A stretch of 64,000 nt of DNA from Pseudomonadota bacterium (GCA_018241505.1 JAFEDS010000016.1:760522-824521); one strand, 5' to 3'. Shown: positions 18,668-31,897, counted from the first letter of the stretch. Notes: generated from the sequence alone by a model not told the origin. Numbers and translations are program-made.

Positions 18668-18730
18668 TTAGTACTTAGCATAGTACTTAGCATAGTACTT
18701 AGCACCAGCGAAAGAGCCAAGTACTAAGCT
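18668..18730. repeat. Iterated 12-bp direct repeats plus one inverted copy
   Basis: Three tandem copies of TAGTACTTAGCA occupy 18669-18704 with an exact 12-bp period. An inverted copy, AAGTACTAAGCT, sits at 18719-18730 after a 14-bp gap. The block begins 31 bp upstream of the regulator's start and would lie over its promoter. Such iterons commonly bind an autoregulator. A further GTACTTAGCT occurs at 16901-16910 inside the 3' end of the same gene. Confidence 0.7.
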
Positions 18731-19023
18731 CATGCTGCCTCCCATTCGCACATCATTTCGCTTAGCCGCACCAACACATGGCGCTGATATCGGTCAGGTC
18801 TGCCGACTTGCTCGCATCCTCCACGGCTTCACTCGCGGCTGTGCCGGCATCGTCTTCCCAACACGACTGAGGGCCAGAGGGGGTGGTGTGGTCAGCCGGT
18901 GCGGCTGTGTTGACGCACGGTCGCGGCGGCGCTTTACGCAAAGCGCTCTTGCGCAGTCTGCAACGCCACGAGTGGGCACAAAGTGGGCACACCCACTTTT
19001 AACCCACATAGGCGCTTGATTTT
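18731..19023. other. Gene-free stretch next to tRNA-Val
   Basis: With the iterons, this makes about 390 bp without a coding region between the AlbA_2 gene and tRNA-Val. Short open frames here lack codon structure and mostly read through the tRNA. It holds one clear hairpin (18980-18999, listed separately) and a repeat of GTGGGCACA just before it. A tRNA beside an accessory-type regulator could mark an old integration site, but I see no second copy of the tRNA 3' end. Confidence 0.5.
18980..18999 (-). terminator. Hairpin downstream of tRNA-Val
   Basis: AAAGTGGG / CACA / CCCACTTT is a perfect 8-bp stem with a 4-nt loop, 24 bp after the tRNA-Val 3' end. The A-stem/T-stem flanks would allow termination in either direction. 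It is the likely terminator of the tRNA transcript. Confidence 0.55.
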
Positions 19024-19100
19024 TGGTGCGCGCTGACGGGATCGAACCGCCGACATTCGCCTTGTAAGGGCGACGCTCTACCAGCTGAGCTAAGCGCGCA
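19024..19100 (-). tRNA. tRNA-Val (anticodon UAC)
   Basis: The reverse strand folds as a full cloverleaf. The acceptor stem TGCGCGC pairs with GCGCGCA, followed by encoded CCA. The D-arm is GCTCAGCTGGTAGAGC. The anticodon stem-loop CGCCCTTACAAGGCG has TAC in the loop, and the T-arm is GGCGGTTCGATCCCGTC. The length is 77 nt including CCA. It lies 57 bp beyond the lon stop. Confidence 0.95.
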
Positions 19101-19122
19101 GTGCGGGGCAGGAGGCAGCGAA

Positions 19123-19141
19123 GGGTACGCGAACCGTACCC
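19123..19141 (-). terminator. Hairpin between lon and tRNA-Val
   Basis: GGGTACG / 5-nt loop / CGTACCC is a perfect 7-bp stem, 17 bp after the lon stop codon. No T-tract follows on the minus strand, so intrinsic termination is uncertain. It could instead be a processing or attenuation site before the tRNA. Confidence 0.4.
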
Positions 19142-19157
19142 TCCGCTCAACTTTCGC

Positions 19158-21614
<2,457 letters not shown>

Positions 21615-21709
21615 GCTCGAGCCCTCGATGAAGATGGGACACGGCCCCGGTGCGAACGGGTGCCGGCGTACTCATTTGGAGTTTAACGGGAAATGGGCCC
21701 AAAGAGCAT

Positions 21710-21735
21710 GCGGCGCTGTTCCTTAACAGCGCCGC
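21710..21735 (-). terminator. Strong hairpin between clpX and lon
   Basis: GCGGCGCTGTT / CCTT / AACAGCGCCGC is a perfect 11-bp inverted repeat, 25 bp after the clpX stop. There is no T-run, so it may be a terminator helped by Rho, a transcript-stabilising stem, or an attenuator setting lon levels. lon would then need its own promoter in the remaining 95 bp. Confidence 0.5.
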
Positions 21736-21760
21736 AGGGGTCCCTGAACGGAAGGAACGG

Positions 21761-23080
<1,320 letters not shown>

Positions 23081-23262
23081 CGAAAGTCCTCATGAGCGCG
23101 CAGCTCAATTTCGTTATAGCACGGCCCGAAGCCGTGAAGCAAAGCGCTGGCGCACCGCTAAGCCCTTGTGTCGTCGAGGATTGTATGACCGGATTCACTG
23201 TCGTGGGTGCAACCTTTACATTTTCCTTCAATCTGGTGCGCGGCAAGCCGACTTCACATTAT

Positions 23263-23293
23263 CCGGATGGGTGGGGGCATCCCACCCATCCGG
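23263..23293 (-). terminator. Large hairpin between clpP and clpX
   Basis: CCGGATGGGTGGG / GGCAT / CCCACCCATCCGG is a perfect 13-bp stem starting 6 bp beyond the clpP stop. It is very GC-rich and lacks a T-tract. It probably limits read-through from tig-clpP into clpX, or protects the 3' end of the clpP transcript. Confidence 0.55.
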
Positions 23294-23299
23294 AGCGGA

Positions 23300-23923
23300 T
23301 TACTTGCCGGGGGTCGCGATGACCTCGCCCCGCTTCTCCAGCACGCGGTCCACCAGACCGTACTTCACAGCCTCGTTCCAATCCATGAACCGGTCGCGAT
23401 CCGTGTCCTGTTTTATGCGATCGACGCTCTGGCCGGTGTGCTTGGCCAGGATTTTGTTGAGCCGGTCACGCGTCTCGAGCATTTCCTTGGCGTGGATTTC
23501 CATGTCCGCCGCCTGCCCCTGGAAGCCGCCGAGCGGCTGGTGGATCATCACCCGCGCGTGCGGCAGGCAAAAACGCTTGCCCGCAGCACCCGCAGCAAGC
23601 AGGACCGCGCCCATGCTGGCCGCCTGGCCAATGCAGATGGTGCCCACGTCCGGCTTGATGAACTGCATGGTGTCGTAAATGGCCAAGCCCGCGGTCACGA
23701 CGCCACCGGGTGAATTGATGTACAGCGAGATGTCCTTGTCGGGGTTCTCCGATTCCAGGAACAGAAGCTGTGCCACCACAATATTGGCCATGTAGTCGTC
23801 CACGGGACCGACCACGAACACCACGCGCTCCTTCAGGAGGCGGGAATAGATGTCATACGCCCGTTCGCCGCGGGCCGTCTGTTCGACGACCATGGGAACG
23901 AGATTCAGTGCCCGCTCGATCAT
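23300..23923 (-). CDS. clpP: ClpP, proteolytic subunit of Clp protease
   Basis: Serine peptidase that assembles as two heptameric rings and degrades substrates unfolded by ClpX or ClpA. The 207-residue length is standard. The catalytic triad is visible: Ser in [14 protein letters not shown] (about 107), His in [14 protein letters not shown] (about 132) and Asp in [10 protein letters not shown] (about 181). The N-terminus [20 protein letters not shown] is characteristic. The start lies 9 bp after the tig stop, so both are probably co-transcribed. Confidence 0.98.
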   Translation of the reverse strand: MIERALNLVPMVVEQTARGERAYDIYSRLLKERVVFVVGPVDDYMANIVVAQLLFLESENPDKDISLYINSPGGVVTAGLAIYDTMQFIKPDVGTICIGQAASMGAVLLAAGAAGKRFCLPHARVMIHQPLGGFQGQAADMEIHAKEMLETRDRLNKILAKHTGQSVDRIKQDTDRDRFMDWNEAVKYGLVDRVLEKRGEVIATPGK

Positions 23924-23932
23924 GTCTGTGTC

Positions 23933-25246
23933 TCACTGTGTCGATTCAATGTTCTGCCCGAATCCGGTCAGGTCTTTGAAGGTCATAGGTTTGTCCGTAA
24001 CCTGCGCGTGGTCCACGATCCAGTCCACGACTTGATTCTCGAGTACGACGGATTCCACCTGGCGCATGGCATCGGCATTCTGGAGATACGCACGCCGAGC
24101 CTCGTCCGGATTCGGATACTGGGCAACCAGGTCATTCAGGTGAGTCTGAACCGACTCCCGATCGACCTTGATGCTTTGCGCTTGCACAATCTGGCCCATC
24201 AACAAACCCAGGGCGGCACGGCGTCGTGCCTGATCCTCAAAAACCTCTCGCGGGGGGACCTGGCTAGCGTCCTTCGCGCCGATCCGACGCGCGGCATCTA
24301 CCTGTAAACGCTGCACCTGCTCATCAACCATTGAGCGAGGCACTTCGAAGGTGTTCTCCCGATAGAGCGCGTCCATCACCTGCCCGCGGACGCGGTTGCG
24401 AATGACCTCTCCCAGCTCGCGCTCCATGCTCTTTCGAACCTCGTCGCGCAGCGCCTGGAGCCCACCCTCTTCTACACCGTACGCGCGGCAGAACTCGTCG
24501 TCCACTTCCGGAAGGCTGTGCTGTTCCACCTGCTTTACGGTGACCTCGAGCTCGCCCGTCTTGCCCGCAATCTGCTTGTTGGGGCTGTCCGCCGGGAATG
24601 AAAGGGATACCGCCTTTTTCTCACCCGCGGTTACACCCTTGAGGGCTGCCTCGAGGTCCGGAAGCGACTGGCGCGAGCCGATAACGACGGGCACATCACG
24701 CCCCTCACCGCCTTCGAACGGCTGCCCGTCGATCTTGCCGTCGAAATCGATCGTCACCCGATCTGTGTCCTGCGCCGGTCGCTCAACTGCCGTGAACACG
24801 GGGCGCTGCCGCCGCATGCTCTCGATCATCGCGTCGATGTCTTCGTCAGTTACCGACGATGTCGGCCGCTCAATGGCCAGCGCGTCGAACGGCTTGACCT
24901 GAAATTCCGGCAGCACTTCGAAAATGGCGGCGTACTTGAGGCCATCTCCCGGCCCGATGGCAATAGGCTCAATTCGGGAGCCCCCAGCAGGCGTCAGCTT
25001 CTCCTGGGTCAGGGCCTGGGTGAACGAGCTGCGCATGAGGTCCTGTACGACCTCCGCGTGGACCTGCTCGCCGAACTGCTTGCGCACCACGGTGAGGGGG
25101 GCTTTACCGGGGCGAAAACCCTTCAGCCGCGCCGTCCGAGAGATGTGCTTGAGCCGCTGTTCAATCTCGCCCTTGACCTCAGTCTCAGGCACGGCCACTT
25201 CCAGGCGCCGCTCCAGACCACTCGTGGTGGTCAGTGATACTTGCAT
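23933..25246 (-). CDS. tig: Trigger factor, ribosome-associated chaperone
   Basis: Binds the ribosome exit tunnel and shields nascent chains; also a peptidyl-prolyl isomerase. The 437 residues show the ribosome-binding signature GFRPGKAP (about 44-51, the GFRxGxxP motif), an FKBP-like domain (about 155-245: DRVTIDFDGKIDGQPFEGGE) and the long helical C-terminal arms. The ATG at 25246 has GAGGAA six bases upstream. It is the first gene of the tig-clpP-clpX-lon run and is preceded by tRNA-Leu on the same strand, 26 bp away. Confidence 0.97.
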   Translation of the reverse strand: MQVSLTTTSGLERRLEVAVPETEVKGEIEQRLKHISRTARLKGFRPGKAPLTVVRKQFGEQVHAEVVQDLMRSSFTQALTQEKLTPAGGSRIEPIAIGPGDGLKYAAIFEVLPEFQVKPFDALAIERPTSSVTDEDIDAMIESMRRQRPVFTAVERPAQDTDRVTIDFDGKIDGQPFEGGEGRDVPVVIGSRQSLPDLEAALKGVTAGEKKAVSLSFPADSPNKQIAGKTGELEVTVKQVEQHSLPEVDDEFCRAYGVEEGGLQALRDEVRKSMERELGEVIRNRVRGQVMDALYRENTFEVPRSMVDEQVQRLQVDAARRIGAKDASQVPPREVFEDQARRRAALGLLMGQIVQAQSIKVDRESVQTHLNDLVAQYPNPDEARRAYLQNADAMRQVESVVLENQVVDWIVDHAQVTDKPMTFKDLTGFGQNIESTQ

Positions 25247-25272
25247 GACGATTCCTCAACCTCAGTAATACA

Positions 25273-25354
25273 TGCGAAAGGCGGGACTCGAACCCGCACG
25301 GGTTACCCCGCTGGAACCTAAATCCAGTGCGTCTACCAGTTCCGCCACTTTCGC
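25273..25354 (-). tRNA. tRNA-Leu (anticodon UAG)
   Basis: The reverse strand gives the acceptor stem GCGAAAG pairing with CTTTCGC plus discriminator A. The D-arm is GGCGGAACTGGTAGACGC. The anticodon arm CTGGATTTAGGTTCCAG has TAG in the loop. The variable arm is long, as expected of class II tRNAs, and the T-arm is GCGGGTTCGAGTCCCGC. CCA is not encoded. It lies just upstream of tig. Confidence 0.94.
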
Positions 25355-25502
25355 CCGAGCAGCACGCGAAGAACGCGCGCAGGCAGACCCGCCATTATAG
25401 CGGTTGAGGGGCGCCTGCGGCGCGTCGGACGCGAGCAGCGTATGCTCCGACCACGGAAAAGGAACCCGGGGCCCGTGCGGCCGATGCCGCGCAAGCAACC
25501 AC

Positions 25503-25871
25503 ATGAAGTCTCTTCTAATCGCGTTTCTGGTTTCGCTGCTTACGATTACATCCGGCGTCATGGACGCTCGGGGCTTTGTTTACGCCGGCCGGGCGTGGCC
25601 TGGCGGCGCTCTGGACTGGACGGCCGTAGGCCAGTCACTGCTCGCGTTCCTTGCCGGCATTTCCCTCTATATAGGTGCCGTTCGTTTCATGCAGGCGATG
25701 GGGCTGAACGCCGTCGCGCTCCAAAGCGGCATCTGGTTCGTTGCGACGGCCATCGGCATTGCCGCCCTGGATGGGACGGTGGCCCAATGGACGCGGGCGC
25801 AGCAGGGTGTCGCGCTCGCGGTCATGGTGGGCCTGGCCTGGCTGATTTCAACGGCCCAGGAGGCTCACTGA
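25503..25871 (+). CDS. Small integral membrane protein, unknown function
   Basis: A 122-residue, strongly hydrophobic protein with about four helices: residues 3-20, 43-62, 72-90 and 100-117. I see no motif that gives a function. The ATG at 25503 begins directly with a membrane helix; the open frame before it is Pro/Arg-rich and unlikely to be translated. It is divergent from tRNA-Leu and precedes an XRE regulator on the same strand by 106 bp. Confidence 0.6.
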   Translation: MKSLLIAFLVSLLTITSGVMDARGFVYAGRAWPGGALDWTAVGQSLLAFLAGISLYIGAVRFMQAMGLNAVALQSGIWFVATAIGIAALDGTVAQWTRAQQGVALAVMVGLAWLISTAQEAH

Positions 25872-25977
25872 AGGCACACATCTGTACGAGCGGTGCCATG
25901 AAAGTGATGACGTTTGGTGAAGCTGCGCAGCGGCGCTAGATTGGTGCTCTGGCTGCGCGACCCAAAGGGACACATCG

Positions 25978-26430
25978 ATGACCGATCGGCGCGAGAGGCA
26001 AGTAACGGGCGGGTTCGCCCTGCGCCTGCGTCAGGTCATCGATGCCTATGGCAGTGCCAACTCCATTGCCAAAACCATTGAGCGCTCGGAAGGCGCCGTG
26101 CGCAAATGGCTGCGCGGCGAGTCGGAACCCAACGTCACCGACCTGCGCACCCTGTGCGAGCAGACGCAAACGAGTATCGAGTGGTTGGTGACCGGGCGCG
26201 GCCGGCGCGAGGTGGTCCACACTCCGCCCCCACCATCCCACAACGGTCCGCTCAGTGTTACCTTGTTGGAGTCCATCACCGACGCCGTCGAGAGCGAAAT
26301 CAACAAGGACAACCTCACGCTCTCCTCTGCCAAGCGCTCCATGCTCGTGGCAACTCTGTATGGCATGTTCCAGGAGAGCCAGAAGATTGATCCCGACGCA
26401 GTAGCACGCCTCGTGCGTCTGGCACGCTGA
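25978..26430 (+). CDS. XRE/CI-like transcriptional regulator
   Basis: A 150-residue protein with an N-terminal helix-turn-helix (about 10-65): FALRLRQVIDAYGSANSIAK, then the recognition helix region RSEGAVRKWLRGESEPNV. The latter is typical of phage-type repressors that use a KWxRGExxP motif. The C-terminal half (TLLESITDAVESEINKDNLT onward) is a helical domain of unknown partner, lacking the S24 peptidase Ser-Lys dyad, so it is not a self-cleaving repressor. No phage genes surround it. It converges on the PepSY gene 24 bp downstream. Confidence 0.75.
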   Translation: MTDRRERQVTGGFALRLRQVIDAYGSANSIAKTIERSEGAVRKWLRGESEPNVTDLRTLCEQTQTSIEWLVTGRGRREVVHTPPPPSHNGPLSVTLLESITDAVESEINKDNLTLSSAKRSMLVATLYGMFQESQKIDPDAVARLVRLAR

Positions 26431-26454
26431 GATTCGCGAGCTCATCGCGCGCGA

Positions 26455-27054
26455 TCACACAACCGCGCTGCCCCCGATAACCAACAACACAATGGCCGCG
26501 ATGCCCACGATGCTGAATGCCATCTGCTTCGCGTTGCGGCCCCGTGCCCACAGAATCAGGCCGCTGATTCCGAGGGCCACCATGGCGATCGCGAAACTGT
26601 CGGTTAGCAGGATCCAGGCCGCACCGCCACCCACGCCCTTGTGCAGGCGCTCGAGTACCGCCAGCGGACTGTTCTGCGATTTCCGAACGGTGGCGGTCGA
26701 CCCGCCTTCGCTGTATTCAACCTGAGTGACCATCCGCGCGTTGCCCCCGTTGAACATCCAACGCTTGGCGTTGGCGCCCCCACGTCCGCCGCGCTGACTC
26801 TCAACATCAATATGGTGTGCATCGTGCAGCCAGGCACGCAGCGCCTCGCGTGAGGTACGCGCAAACTCGGGCACGTCCAACTCGGCGCGGGAAATTTCCG
26901 TGGAGTCGCCCTGAGGCAGTTGCATGATGCCGCGATGATTCTGCATGAAGCCGCTGATACCAAACAGGATTGCCGCAATGGCACCCCAGGCCCCAATCCA
27001 CAGGTGCAATTGGCGAATGAGCCGGTGCGTCCGCAGGTTCACAGTTCCGACCAC
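26455..27054 (-). CDS. PepSY-associated transmembrane protein
   Basis: A 199-residue inner-membrane protein with an N-terminal helix preceded by the family's [15 protein letters not shown] motif, a periplasmic PepSY-like loop (about 50-130) and two closing helices. The [10 protein letters not shown] His pair resembles the PepSY_TM family often encoded with siderophore receptors, some of which reduce ferri-siderophores. Whether this short version binds heme is unclear. The start is a GTG; it overlaps the hydroxylase gene by 16 bp, which ties it to the receptor-hydroxylase operon. Confidence 0.78.
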   Translation of the reverse strand: MVGTVNLRTHRLIRQLHLWIGAWGAIAAILFGISGFMQNHRGIMQLPQGDSTEISRAELDVPEFARTSREALRAWLHDAHHIDVESQRGGRGGANAKRWMFNGGNARMVTQVEYSEGGSTATVRKSQNSPLAVLERLHKGVGGGAAWILLTDSFAIAMVALGISGLILWARGRNAKQMAFSIVGIAAIVLLVIGGSAVV

Positions 27055-27716
27055 CTTCTCAGCAGATTGTGATAAACGCCCACCAGCTTCACCGCCGACG
27101 CATGCCCGGCGTGATCCTGGTTGAGCTTTTGAATGGCCACATCGAGATCAAACAACAAGGAGCGCCCGCCATCGTCGCGCACCAGGCTCTGGATCCAGAA
27201 GAATGACGCGAGGCGCTCGCCGCGGGTAATCGCTTCCACCCGGTGAACAGTCGTTGCGGAATACAACACCAGGTCACCGGCAGGCAGCTTGATCCGCTGC
27301 GTCCCGCAAGTAGTGCCGATCGCCAGCTCACCACCGTCGTATTCCTCCGGCGCCGACAGAAACAACGTGGCTGACAGGTCCGTTCGCACGGGTTGTCCCG
27401 CCTGTTCGTAGCGAATGGCATTGTCCACGTGATCGCCGAAGCCGCTCCCCTCCTTGTAGCGGTTGAAAAGCGGCGTGAAAACGTGGCGTGGCAGCGCCGC
27501 CGCAAAAAACAGCGGGCTGCGATCCAGAGCCTTGCGAACAGCGGCACTGAGCTCGCGCGCGACCGGATCGCTTTCCGGTAGCTGCAGATTGTTCTTGGCA
27601 CGCGCCGACTGAAATCCCGCCGTGATCCGGCCATCGGTCCAGCCGGCGGTTGCCAACCGCTTGCGAAAATCGGCCACCTGCGCGGCATCCAACACCCGGG
27701 GGACGTGCAACAGCAT
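27039..27716 (-). CDS. PKHD-type Fe(II)/2-oxoglutarate hydroxylase (PiuC/YbiX family)
   Basis: A 225-residue cytoplasmic dioxygenase. The iron ligands are the H-x-D in [11 protein letters not shown] (about residue 97) and the distal His in [18 protein letters not shown]; the Arg of GERLA is the 2-oxoglutarate anchor. Members are typically encoded beside catecholate receptors (Fiu-YbiX, PiuA-PiuC) and are iron-repressed; their true substrate is unsettled. The ATG lies 2 bp after the receptor stop, so the genes are in one operon. Confidence 0.92.
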   Translation of the reverse strand: MLLHVPRVLDAAQVADFRKRLATAGWTDGRITAGFQSARAKNNLQLPESDPVARELSAAVRKALDRSPLFFAAALPRHVFTPLFNRYKEGSGFGDHVDNAIRYEQAGQPVRTDLSATLFLSAPEEYDGGELAIGTTCGTQRIKLPAGDLVLYSATTVHRVEAITRGERLASFFWIQSLVRDDGGRSLLFDLDVAIQKLNQDHAGHASAVKLVGVYHNLLRRWSEL

Positions 27717-27718
27717 GC

Positions 27719-30058
27719 TCAGAAAGTTACATTCGCGGCGAGCGTGGCGGTGCGTCCGGCGCCCGGATTCACCCAGCCGCTGGTCGTGGACACAGAGCGC
27801 AATTGCGTGAAGTATTCCTTGTCAAACAGGTTGCTGACATTCAGTTGCAAATTGACATGCCGGTTTACGTTGTATGCCGCCATGAGGTTGTGCACGACAA
27901 AACCCGGTATTGTTCTGCGATTGTAGATGGCCGTCGCGGTCGCATCGTTCGCGGTGGCCCACACCCACGACGTATAGTTCAAACCGTAACCCACCAGGAG
28001 GCCACGGTGCAGGTTGTAGGTCGTCCACAGGTTGGCTGAGTCCTGCGGTGTATTCGCCAAGGCGTTGCCGGCCTGAGCGTCAATGCCCGTGGTTGCGATG
28101 GTAAAGTCAGAAACACTTTGCAGTACTTTGCTGCGCAGGTGCGCGTAGTTAGTGAAGACGGCCCAGTCGCGCGTAATATTCCCCGCCATTCCAATCTGCA
28201 CCCCATCGACACGCGCCTTGCCATCGAGCTGCTGGGTCGGCACGGTGGGATCGCCTGATGCCACCAGGTAGTTCTTGCGATCCGTTCGGAACACCGCGCC
28301 CGTGACAGCAGTTGCGCCGCCAAACAAGTCCCACTTCGCGCCCAGCTCGTACGTCACTGCGTTCTGCGGATCTACATTGCAGTTCGTCGTGCAACTGCCG
28401 TTCACGGTCGAAGTCGAAGGCAGCTTCGAGTTGCCATACGCAAAGTAGATGCTGCCGGGTTCAACCGGCTTATAGACCACCGCGCCTCTATACGAAAGGA
28501 GGTTGTCGTCATTCACTAGGGGATTGGTCGCGGCGGGAACGAGCGGGCCCAGCGGCACCTTCAAGCTGGCAGCCGGCGTCGCCGTCCAGCTTTCATACCG
28601 CGCCTTATTGTGCTCGTAGCGCGCGCCGAAACCTACACTCCACTGATCGTTGAATTTCAACGTGTCAAACGCGTACAGCGCCTGATTCTGCACCACTGAA
28701 TTGGCATGGCCGGCGATCTTGAGATTGATCGGCTGCGTGAAGGTATGCTGCGGGTCGTACAGGCTCTCGGGATTGAGCAGGTAGGTCGTGCCGTTGGCGT
28801 TGCGGTACTCGTTGCCGGTGTTTTGCGAATAGGCTTCGCGGGACAATGCTACACCGACCACCAGGGCGTGCGACACGAGCCCCGTGTTGAATCGGACGGT
28901 GAAATCGGTCTGATTCGCGATGATCCGGTTGTTGGTGTCTCTCAGGTTGCCAATCGGCCCACCTGGCGTATACGTCACCCCGCCGACGCCTTCGAGCGGA
29001 TTGGCACCCGCCGCCCCGCAACGCAAAGTGGCACCAGGCACCCGAAGGTTCGTTCCCAGCGGGTAGTCGCCGGGCACGAGACAGATTCGTCCCTCCGGAG
29101 CGTCGGTGATGCTGTAACGGTCATAGTTTTCCCATCGCGTCAGGTTCCGGATGGTGGCCGTCGCCCCGAAATCATGAGTGAAGATCGCCGTGACAGCGTC
29201 GCTGTCGATGCGCTCGACGTCAACATTGCTGAAGCCATAGTAGTTGCTGCGATTCACGCCCGGCACGGGTTGAAAGTTGCGCAGCGGTATTCCGTATTCC
29301 GGGAGGTTGCGATCGTGCTCATGAACATACGCCAGCGTGAGACGAGTGGGCGTATTCAGTCCCCACGTAAATGACGGCGCAACACCCCAACGCGTATAGC
29401 TGGTCACATCCCGATCAGCCACCATGTTCCGGTGCCCCATGACATTGAGCCGTGCCGCCATACCCTGGTCGGGATCGCCGACCATGCGATTCACATCAGC
29501 CGCACCACGCAAGTAGTCGGCGGTGCCCCCGCCGACACTGATGGCTGCATAGTCGGAAGCCGTAGGCAGCTTCGACACCAGGTTGATTGTGCCGCCCAAC
29601 GCGCCAACACCGGAGTAGACGGAGCTCGTACCCTGAACGACCTCGATCGATTGTGTGTTGAATGGGTCAGTGTGCGTGGTATTCGCACTTTGGCGCACAC
29701 CGTCTACCGCAATGTCGTTGGTCGCCGTGAACCCGCGGATGTTGATGCTGTCGCCGTAACTGCCGCCCTCCCCGGCCCCGAAAGTGATGCCCGGCACGTT
29801 CTGGCGCAGGACGTCGCGCAACAGGAGACCTCCTTGTTGTTGGATCAGATCCGCCGGGATCACCGTGATGGTCTGCGCCGTATCGCGCAGCAGCTCGGTG
29901 TATTTCGGCGATGACGGTACTTCGGCCTTATAGGCGCCCGCCTGTGCATCGACGTCGATCTTGCCGAGCTCCGTAACCTTCTCATCCTCCGCGGCGACGG
30001 CGGACAGACTCGTACCGATGGCTGCTAGAGCCAGGAAACCACGCGACTGATTGCCCAT
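27719..30058 (-). CDS. TonB-dependent siderophore receptor (catecholate type)
   Basis: A 779-residue outer-membrane receptor with a signal peptide ([17 protein letters not shown]), a plug domain (about 55-170, with [19 protein letters not shown] and [20 protein letters not shown]) and a 22-strand barrel ending in Phe ([11 protein letters not shown]). The plug pattern and the piuC-like gene directly downstream match Fiu/PiuA catecholate receptors. The gene heads a receptor-hydroxylase-PepSY operon and is divergent from tonB, with a Fur-like box in the 103-bp gap. Iron repression is inferred from that box. Confidence 0.92.
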   Translation of the reverse strand: MGNQSRGFLALAAIGTSLSAVAAEDEKVTELGKIDVDAQAGAYKAEVPSSPKYTELLRDTAQTITVIPADLIQQQGGLLLRDVLRQNVPGITFGAGEGGSYGDSINIRGFTATNDIAVDGVRQSANTTHTDPFNTQSIEVVQGTSSVYSGVGALGGTINLVSKLPTASDYAAISVGGGTADYLRGAADVNRMVGDPDQGMAARLNVMGHRNMVADRDVTSYTRWGVAPSFTWGLNTPTRLTLAYVHEHDRNLPEYGIPLRNFQPVPGVNRSNYYGFSNVDVERIDSDAVTAIFTHDFGATATIRNLTRWENYDRYSITDAPEGRICLVPGDYPLGTNLRVPGATLRCGAAGANPLEGVGGVTYTPGGPIGNLRDTNNRIIANQTDFTVRFNTGLVSHALVVGVALSREAYSQNTGNEYRNANGTTYLLNPESLYDPQHTFTQPINLKIAGHANSVVQNQALYAFDTLKFNDQWSVGFGARYEHNKARYESWTATPAASLKVPLGPLVPAATNPLVNDDNLLSYRGAVVYKPVEPGSIYFAYGNSKLPSTSTVNGSCTTNCNVDPQNAVTYELGAKWDLFGGATAVTGAVFRTDRKNYLVASGDPTVPTQQLDGKARVDGVQIGMAGNITRDWAVFTNYAHLRSKVLQSVSDFTIATTGIDAQAGNALANTPQDSANLWTTYNLHRGLLVGYGLNYTSWVWATANDATATAIYNRRTIPGFVVHNLMAAYNVNRHVNLQLNVSNLFDKEYFTQLRSVSTTSGWVNPGAGRTATLAANVTF

Positions 30059-30107
30059 AGACCCGTAAATGACCTCGTGTTGTTGCTCCCCCGGTGGCAG
30101 TTACGCT

Positions 30108-30126
30108 AATACGAATCATTCTCATT
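30108..30126. promoter_or_regulatory. Fur-box-like operator between the receptor and tonB genes
   Basis: AATACGAATCATTCTCATT matches 17 of 19 positions of the palindromic Fur-box form AATGAGAATCATTCTCATT. It lies 50 bp upstream of the receptor start and 36 bp upstream of the tonB start, placed to repress both divergent promoters when iron is plentiful. Confidence 0.75.
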
Positions 30127-30161
30127 TGCAATCCCATTGCGAGCCAGTTAGAGTCGAACCC

Positions 30162-30782
30162 ATGAGCGTCGCTGAAACAGTTGCGAGTCGCGGTACGGTC
30201 GGCGCGGGAATCCTGGTAGCCCATGTGGCACTCGTTGCGGTGCTGGCGAGTGCCGGTGTGATCAGAACATCGCCCATTGCCCCACCGGTGTCCGTTACCT
30301 TCCTCCAACAGGAGGAAAAACGCGCCGAACGGCCTCCGGTCGACCAACCGGTCCTCACACCCGTGCATCAGGTGTTGATACCGCCACCCGATGTGGTCGT
30401 TGAGATTGAGCCTGGCAGCACGGCGATTGCCGCCAGCGCCGCGGATACTCCGCCACCCCCGCCGCCTTCAGCTCCTGCGTCGGGAAGCGCGACCATTCCG
30501 GAAATATCGGATGTCGCATACCTGGTGCAACCCGCGCCGCGCTACCCGCCCGAATCGCGACGGATTCGCGAACAGGGACTCGTCATGTTGCGGGTTCTCA
30601 TTGACGAGCGGGGGCACGCAAAAGCGGTCGAGATCTATAAATCGAGCGGCCACCCGCGGCTCGACGAAGCCGCCCGGGCGGCTGTGACACGGGCCGTGTT
30701 CAAGCCGTATATCGATGGCGGCATTGCGCGGGCAGCCGCCGCCATTGTCCCGGTGGAATTCTCATTGCGGGCGGCTTCATAA
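30162..30782 (+). CDS. tonB: TonB-family energy transducer
   Basis: Couples the proton-motive force of an ExbBD complex to outer-membrane receptors. The 206 residues have an N-terminal anchor helix (about 13-33, VGAGILVAHVALVAVLASAG), a Pro-rich periplasmic spacer with PPPPPPS (about 95-103), and a C-terminal TonB domain with the YPPESRRIREQGLVMLRVLI signature and the SSGHPRLDEAARAAV helix. exbB and exbD are not adjacent. The ATG at 30162 precedes the anchor helix. It is divergent from the siderophore receptor under a common Fur-like box, so it is probably the dedicated transducer for that receptor. Confidence 0.92.
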   Translation: MSVAETVASRGTVGAGILVAHVALVAVLASAGVIRTSPIAPPVSVTFLQQEEKRAERPPVDQPVLTPVHQVLIPPPDVVVEIEPGSTAIAASAADTPPPPPPSAPASGSATIPEISDVAYLVQPAPRYPPESRRIREQGLVMLRVLIDERGHAKAVEIYKSSGHPRLDEAARAAVTRAVFKPYIDGGIARAAAAIVPVEFSLRAAS

Positions 30783-30847
30783 ATCTGACATAAAGTCACT
30801 GTGGACTAGGGTTTGGCCGTGGGGCCATTCCCAACAGGAGCTGCGCA

Positions 30848-31765
30848 GTGACCGATTCCACCACCCCGCCTCTGGACCACGAAGAACTCATGCGGCGCCT
30901 CAGCCGCGACCTCATCGATGGTTACGATGAGGAGCTCGAGCTGGAAATCGAGGACCGGGATGGCCCTGCGCAAATCCGTACCGACGACGAGCGTGCCGCC
31001 CGGCACTTCTATTTCCAGGAGCTGTTCCGGCTGCAGAGCGAGCTGGTGAAGCTGCAGGACTGGGTGGTCGCCACCCGGCAGAAGGTCGTCATTCTATTCG
31101 AGGGACGGGACGCTGCCGGCAAAGGCGGTGCCATCAAGCGGCTCACCCAGCGCCTGAACCCTCGCGTCTGCCGCGTCGTCGCGCTCCCTGCTCCCAACGA
31201 CCGCGAGCGGACTCAATGGTATTTCCAACGCTATGCCGCCCACCTGCCCGCGGCCGGCGAAATCGTTCTGTTTGACCGGAGTTGGTACAACCGCGCCGGC
31301 GTCGAGCGCGTGATGGGCTTCTGCACCGAAGAGGAAGTCGAAGAGTTCTTCCGCTCCGTCCCCGAGTTTGAACGGATGCTCGGGCGCTCGGGCATCAAGC
31401 TACTGAAGTACTGGTTCTCCATCACGGACGAAGAACAACATGTCCGCTTCCTGGGCCGCATCAACGACCCGCTCAAACAGTGGAAGTTGAGCCCGATGGA
31501 CCTGGAGTCGCGGCGCCGCTGGGAGGACTACACGCGCGCCAAGGAAATCATGTTGGAACGCACGCACATCCCCGAGGCGCGCTGGTGGGTGGTGCACGCC
31601 GTGGACAAGAAGCGCGCGCGACTCAACATGATCTATCACCTGCTGCAGCAGTTCGAATACACGGAGACTCCCAAGGCACCGATCGTGTTACCGGCCCGGG
31701 AACGGCACGAGCATTACTCGCGGCAGGCGGTGCCGGCGGAAATGGTGGTGCCGGAGATTTTTTAA
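30848..31765 (+). CDS. ppk2: Polyphosphate kinase 2 (PPK2 family)
   Basis: Transfers phosphate between polyphosphate and nucleoside diphosphates. The 305-residue single-domain protein has Walker A FEGRDAAGKGGAIKR (about 83), the lid segment PNDRERTQWYFQRY (about 117), and Walker B EIVLFDRSWYNRAGVERVMG. The partly acidic N-terminus and single domain fit class I PPK2. The direction (NTP making versus polyphosphate making) cannot be read from the sequence. The start is GTG at 30848 with AGGAG 7 bp upstream. It lies 65 bp after tonB and is probably independent of it. Confidence 0.93.
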   Translation: MTDSTTPPLDHEELMRRLSRDLIDGYDEELELEIEDRDGPAQIRTDDERAARHFYFQELFRLQSELVKLQDWVVATRQKVVILFEGRDAAGKGGAIKRLTQRLNPRVCRVVALPAPNDRERTQWYFQRYAAHLPAAGEIVLFDRSWYNRAGVERVMGFCTEEEVEEFFRSVPEFERMLGRSGIKLLKYWFSITDEEQHVRFLGRINDPLKQWKLSPMDLESRRRWEDYTRAKEIMLERTHIPEARWWVVHAVDKKRARLNMIYHLLQQFEYTETPKAPIVLPARERHEHYSRQAVPAEMVVPEIF

Positions 31766-31897
31766 ACAACCCAATCCCTGTCACTTTGTTGCGGCGCGTA
31801 ACTCCTGTAATTCAAATGGTTACGCATCGCTCCGTTCACGCTGGAATCGCTCGAATGGCGAGCGTACGGTCCCCGGCTTCGCAGGGAGGCGCGTCTC

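Noticed and set aside
25262-25561. Minus-strand open frame over tRNA-Leu
   Set aside because: Most of it is the tRNA read as protein.
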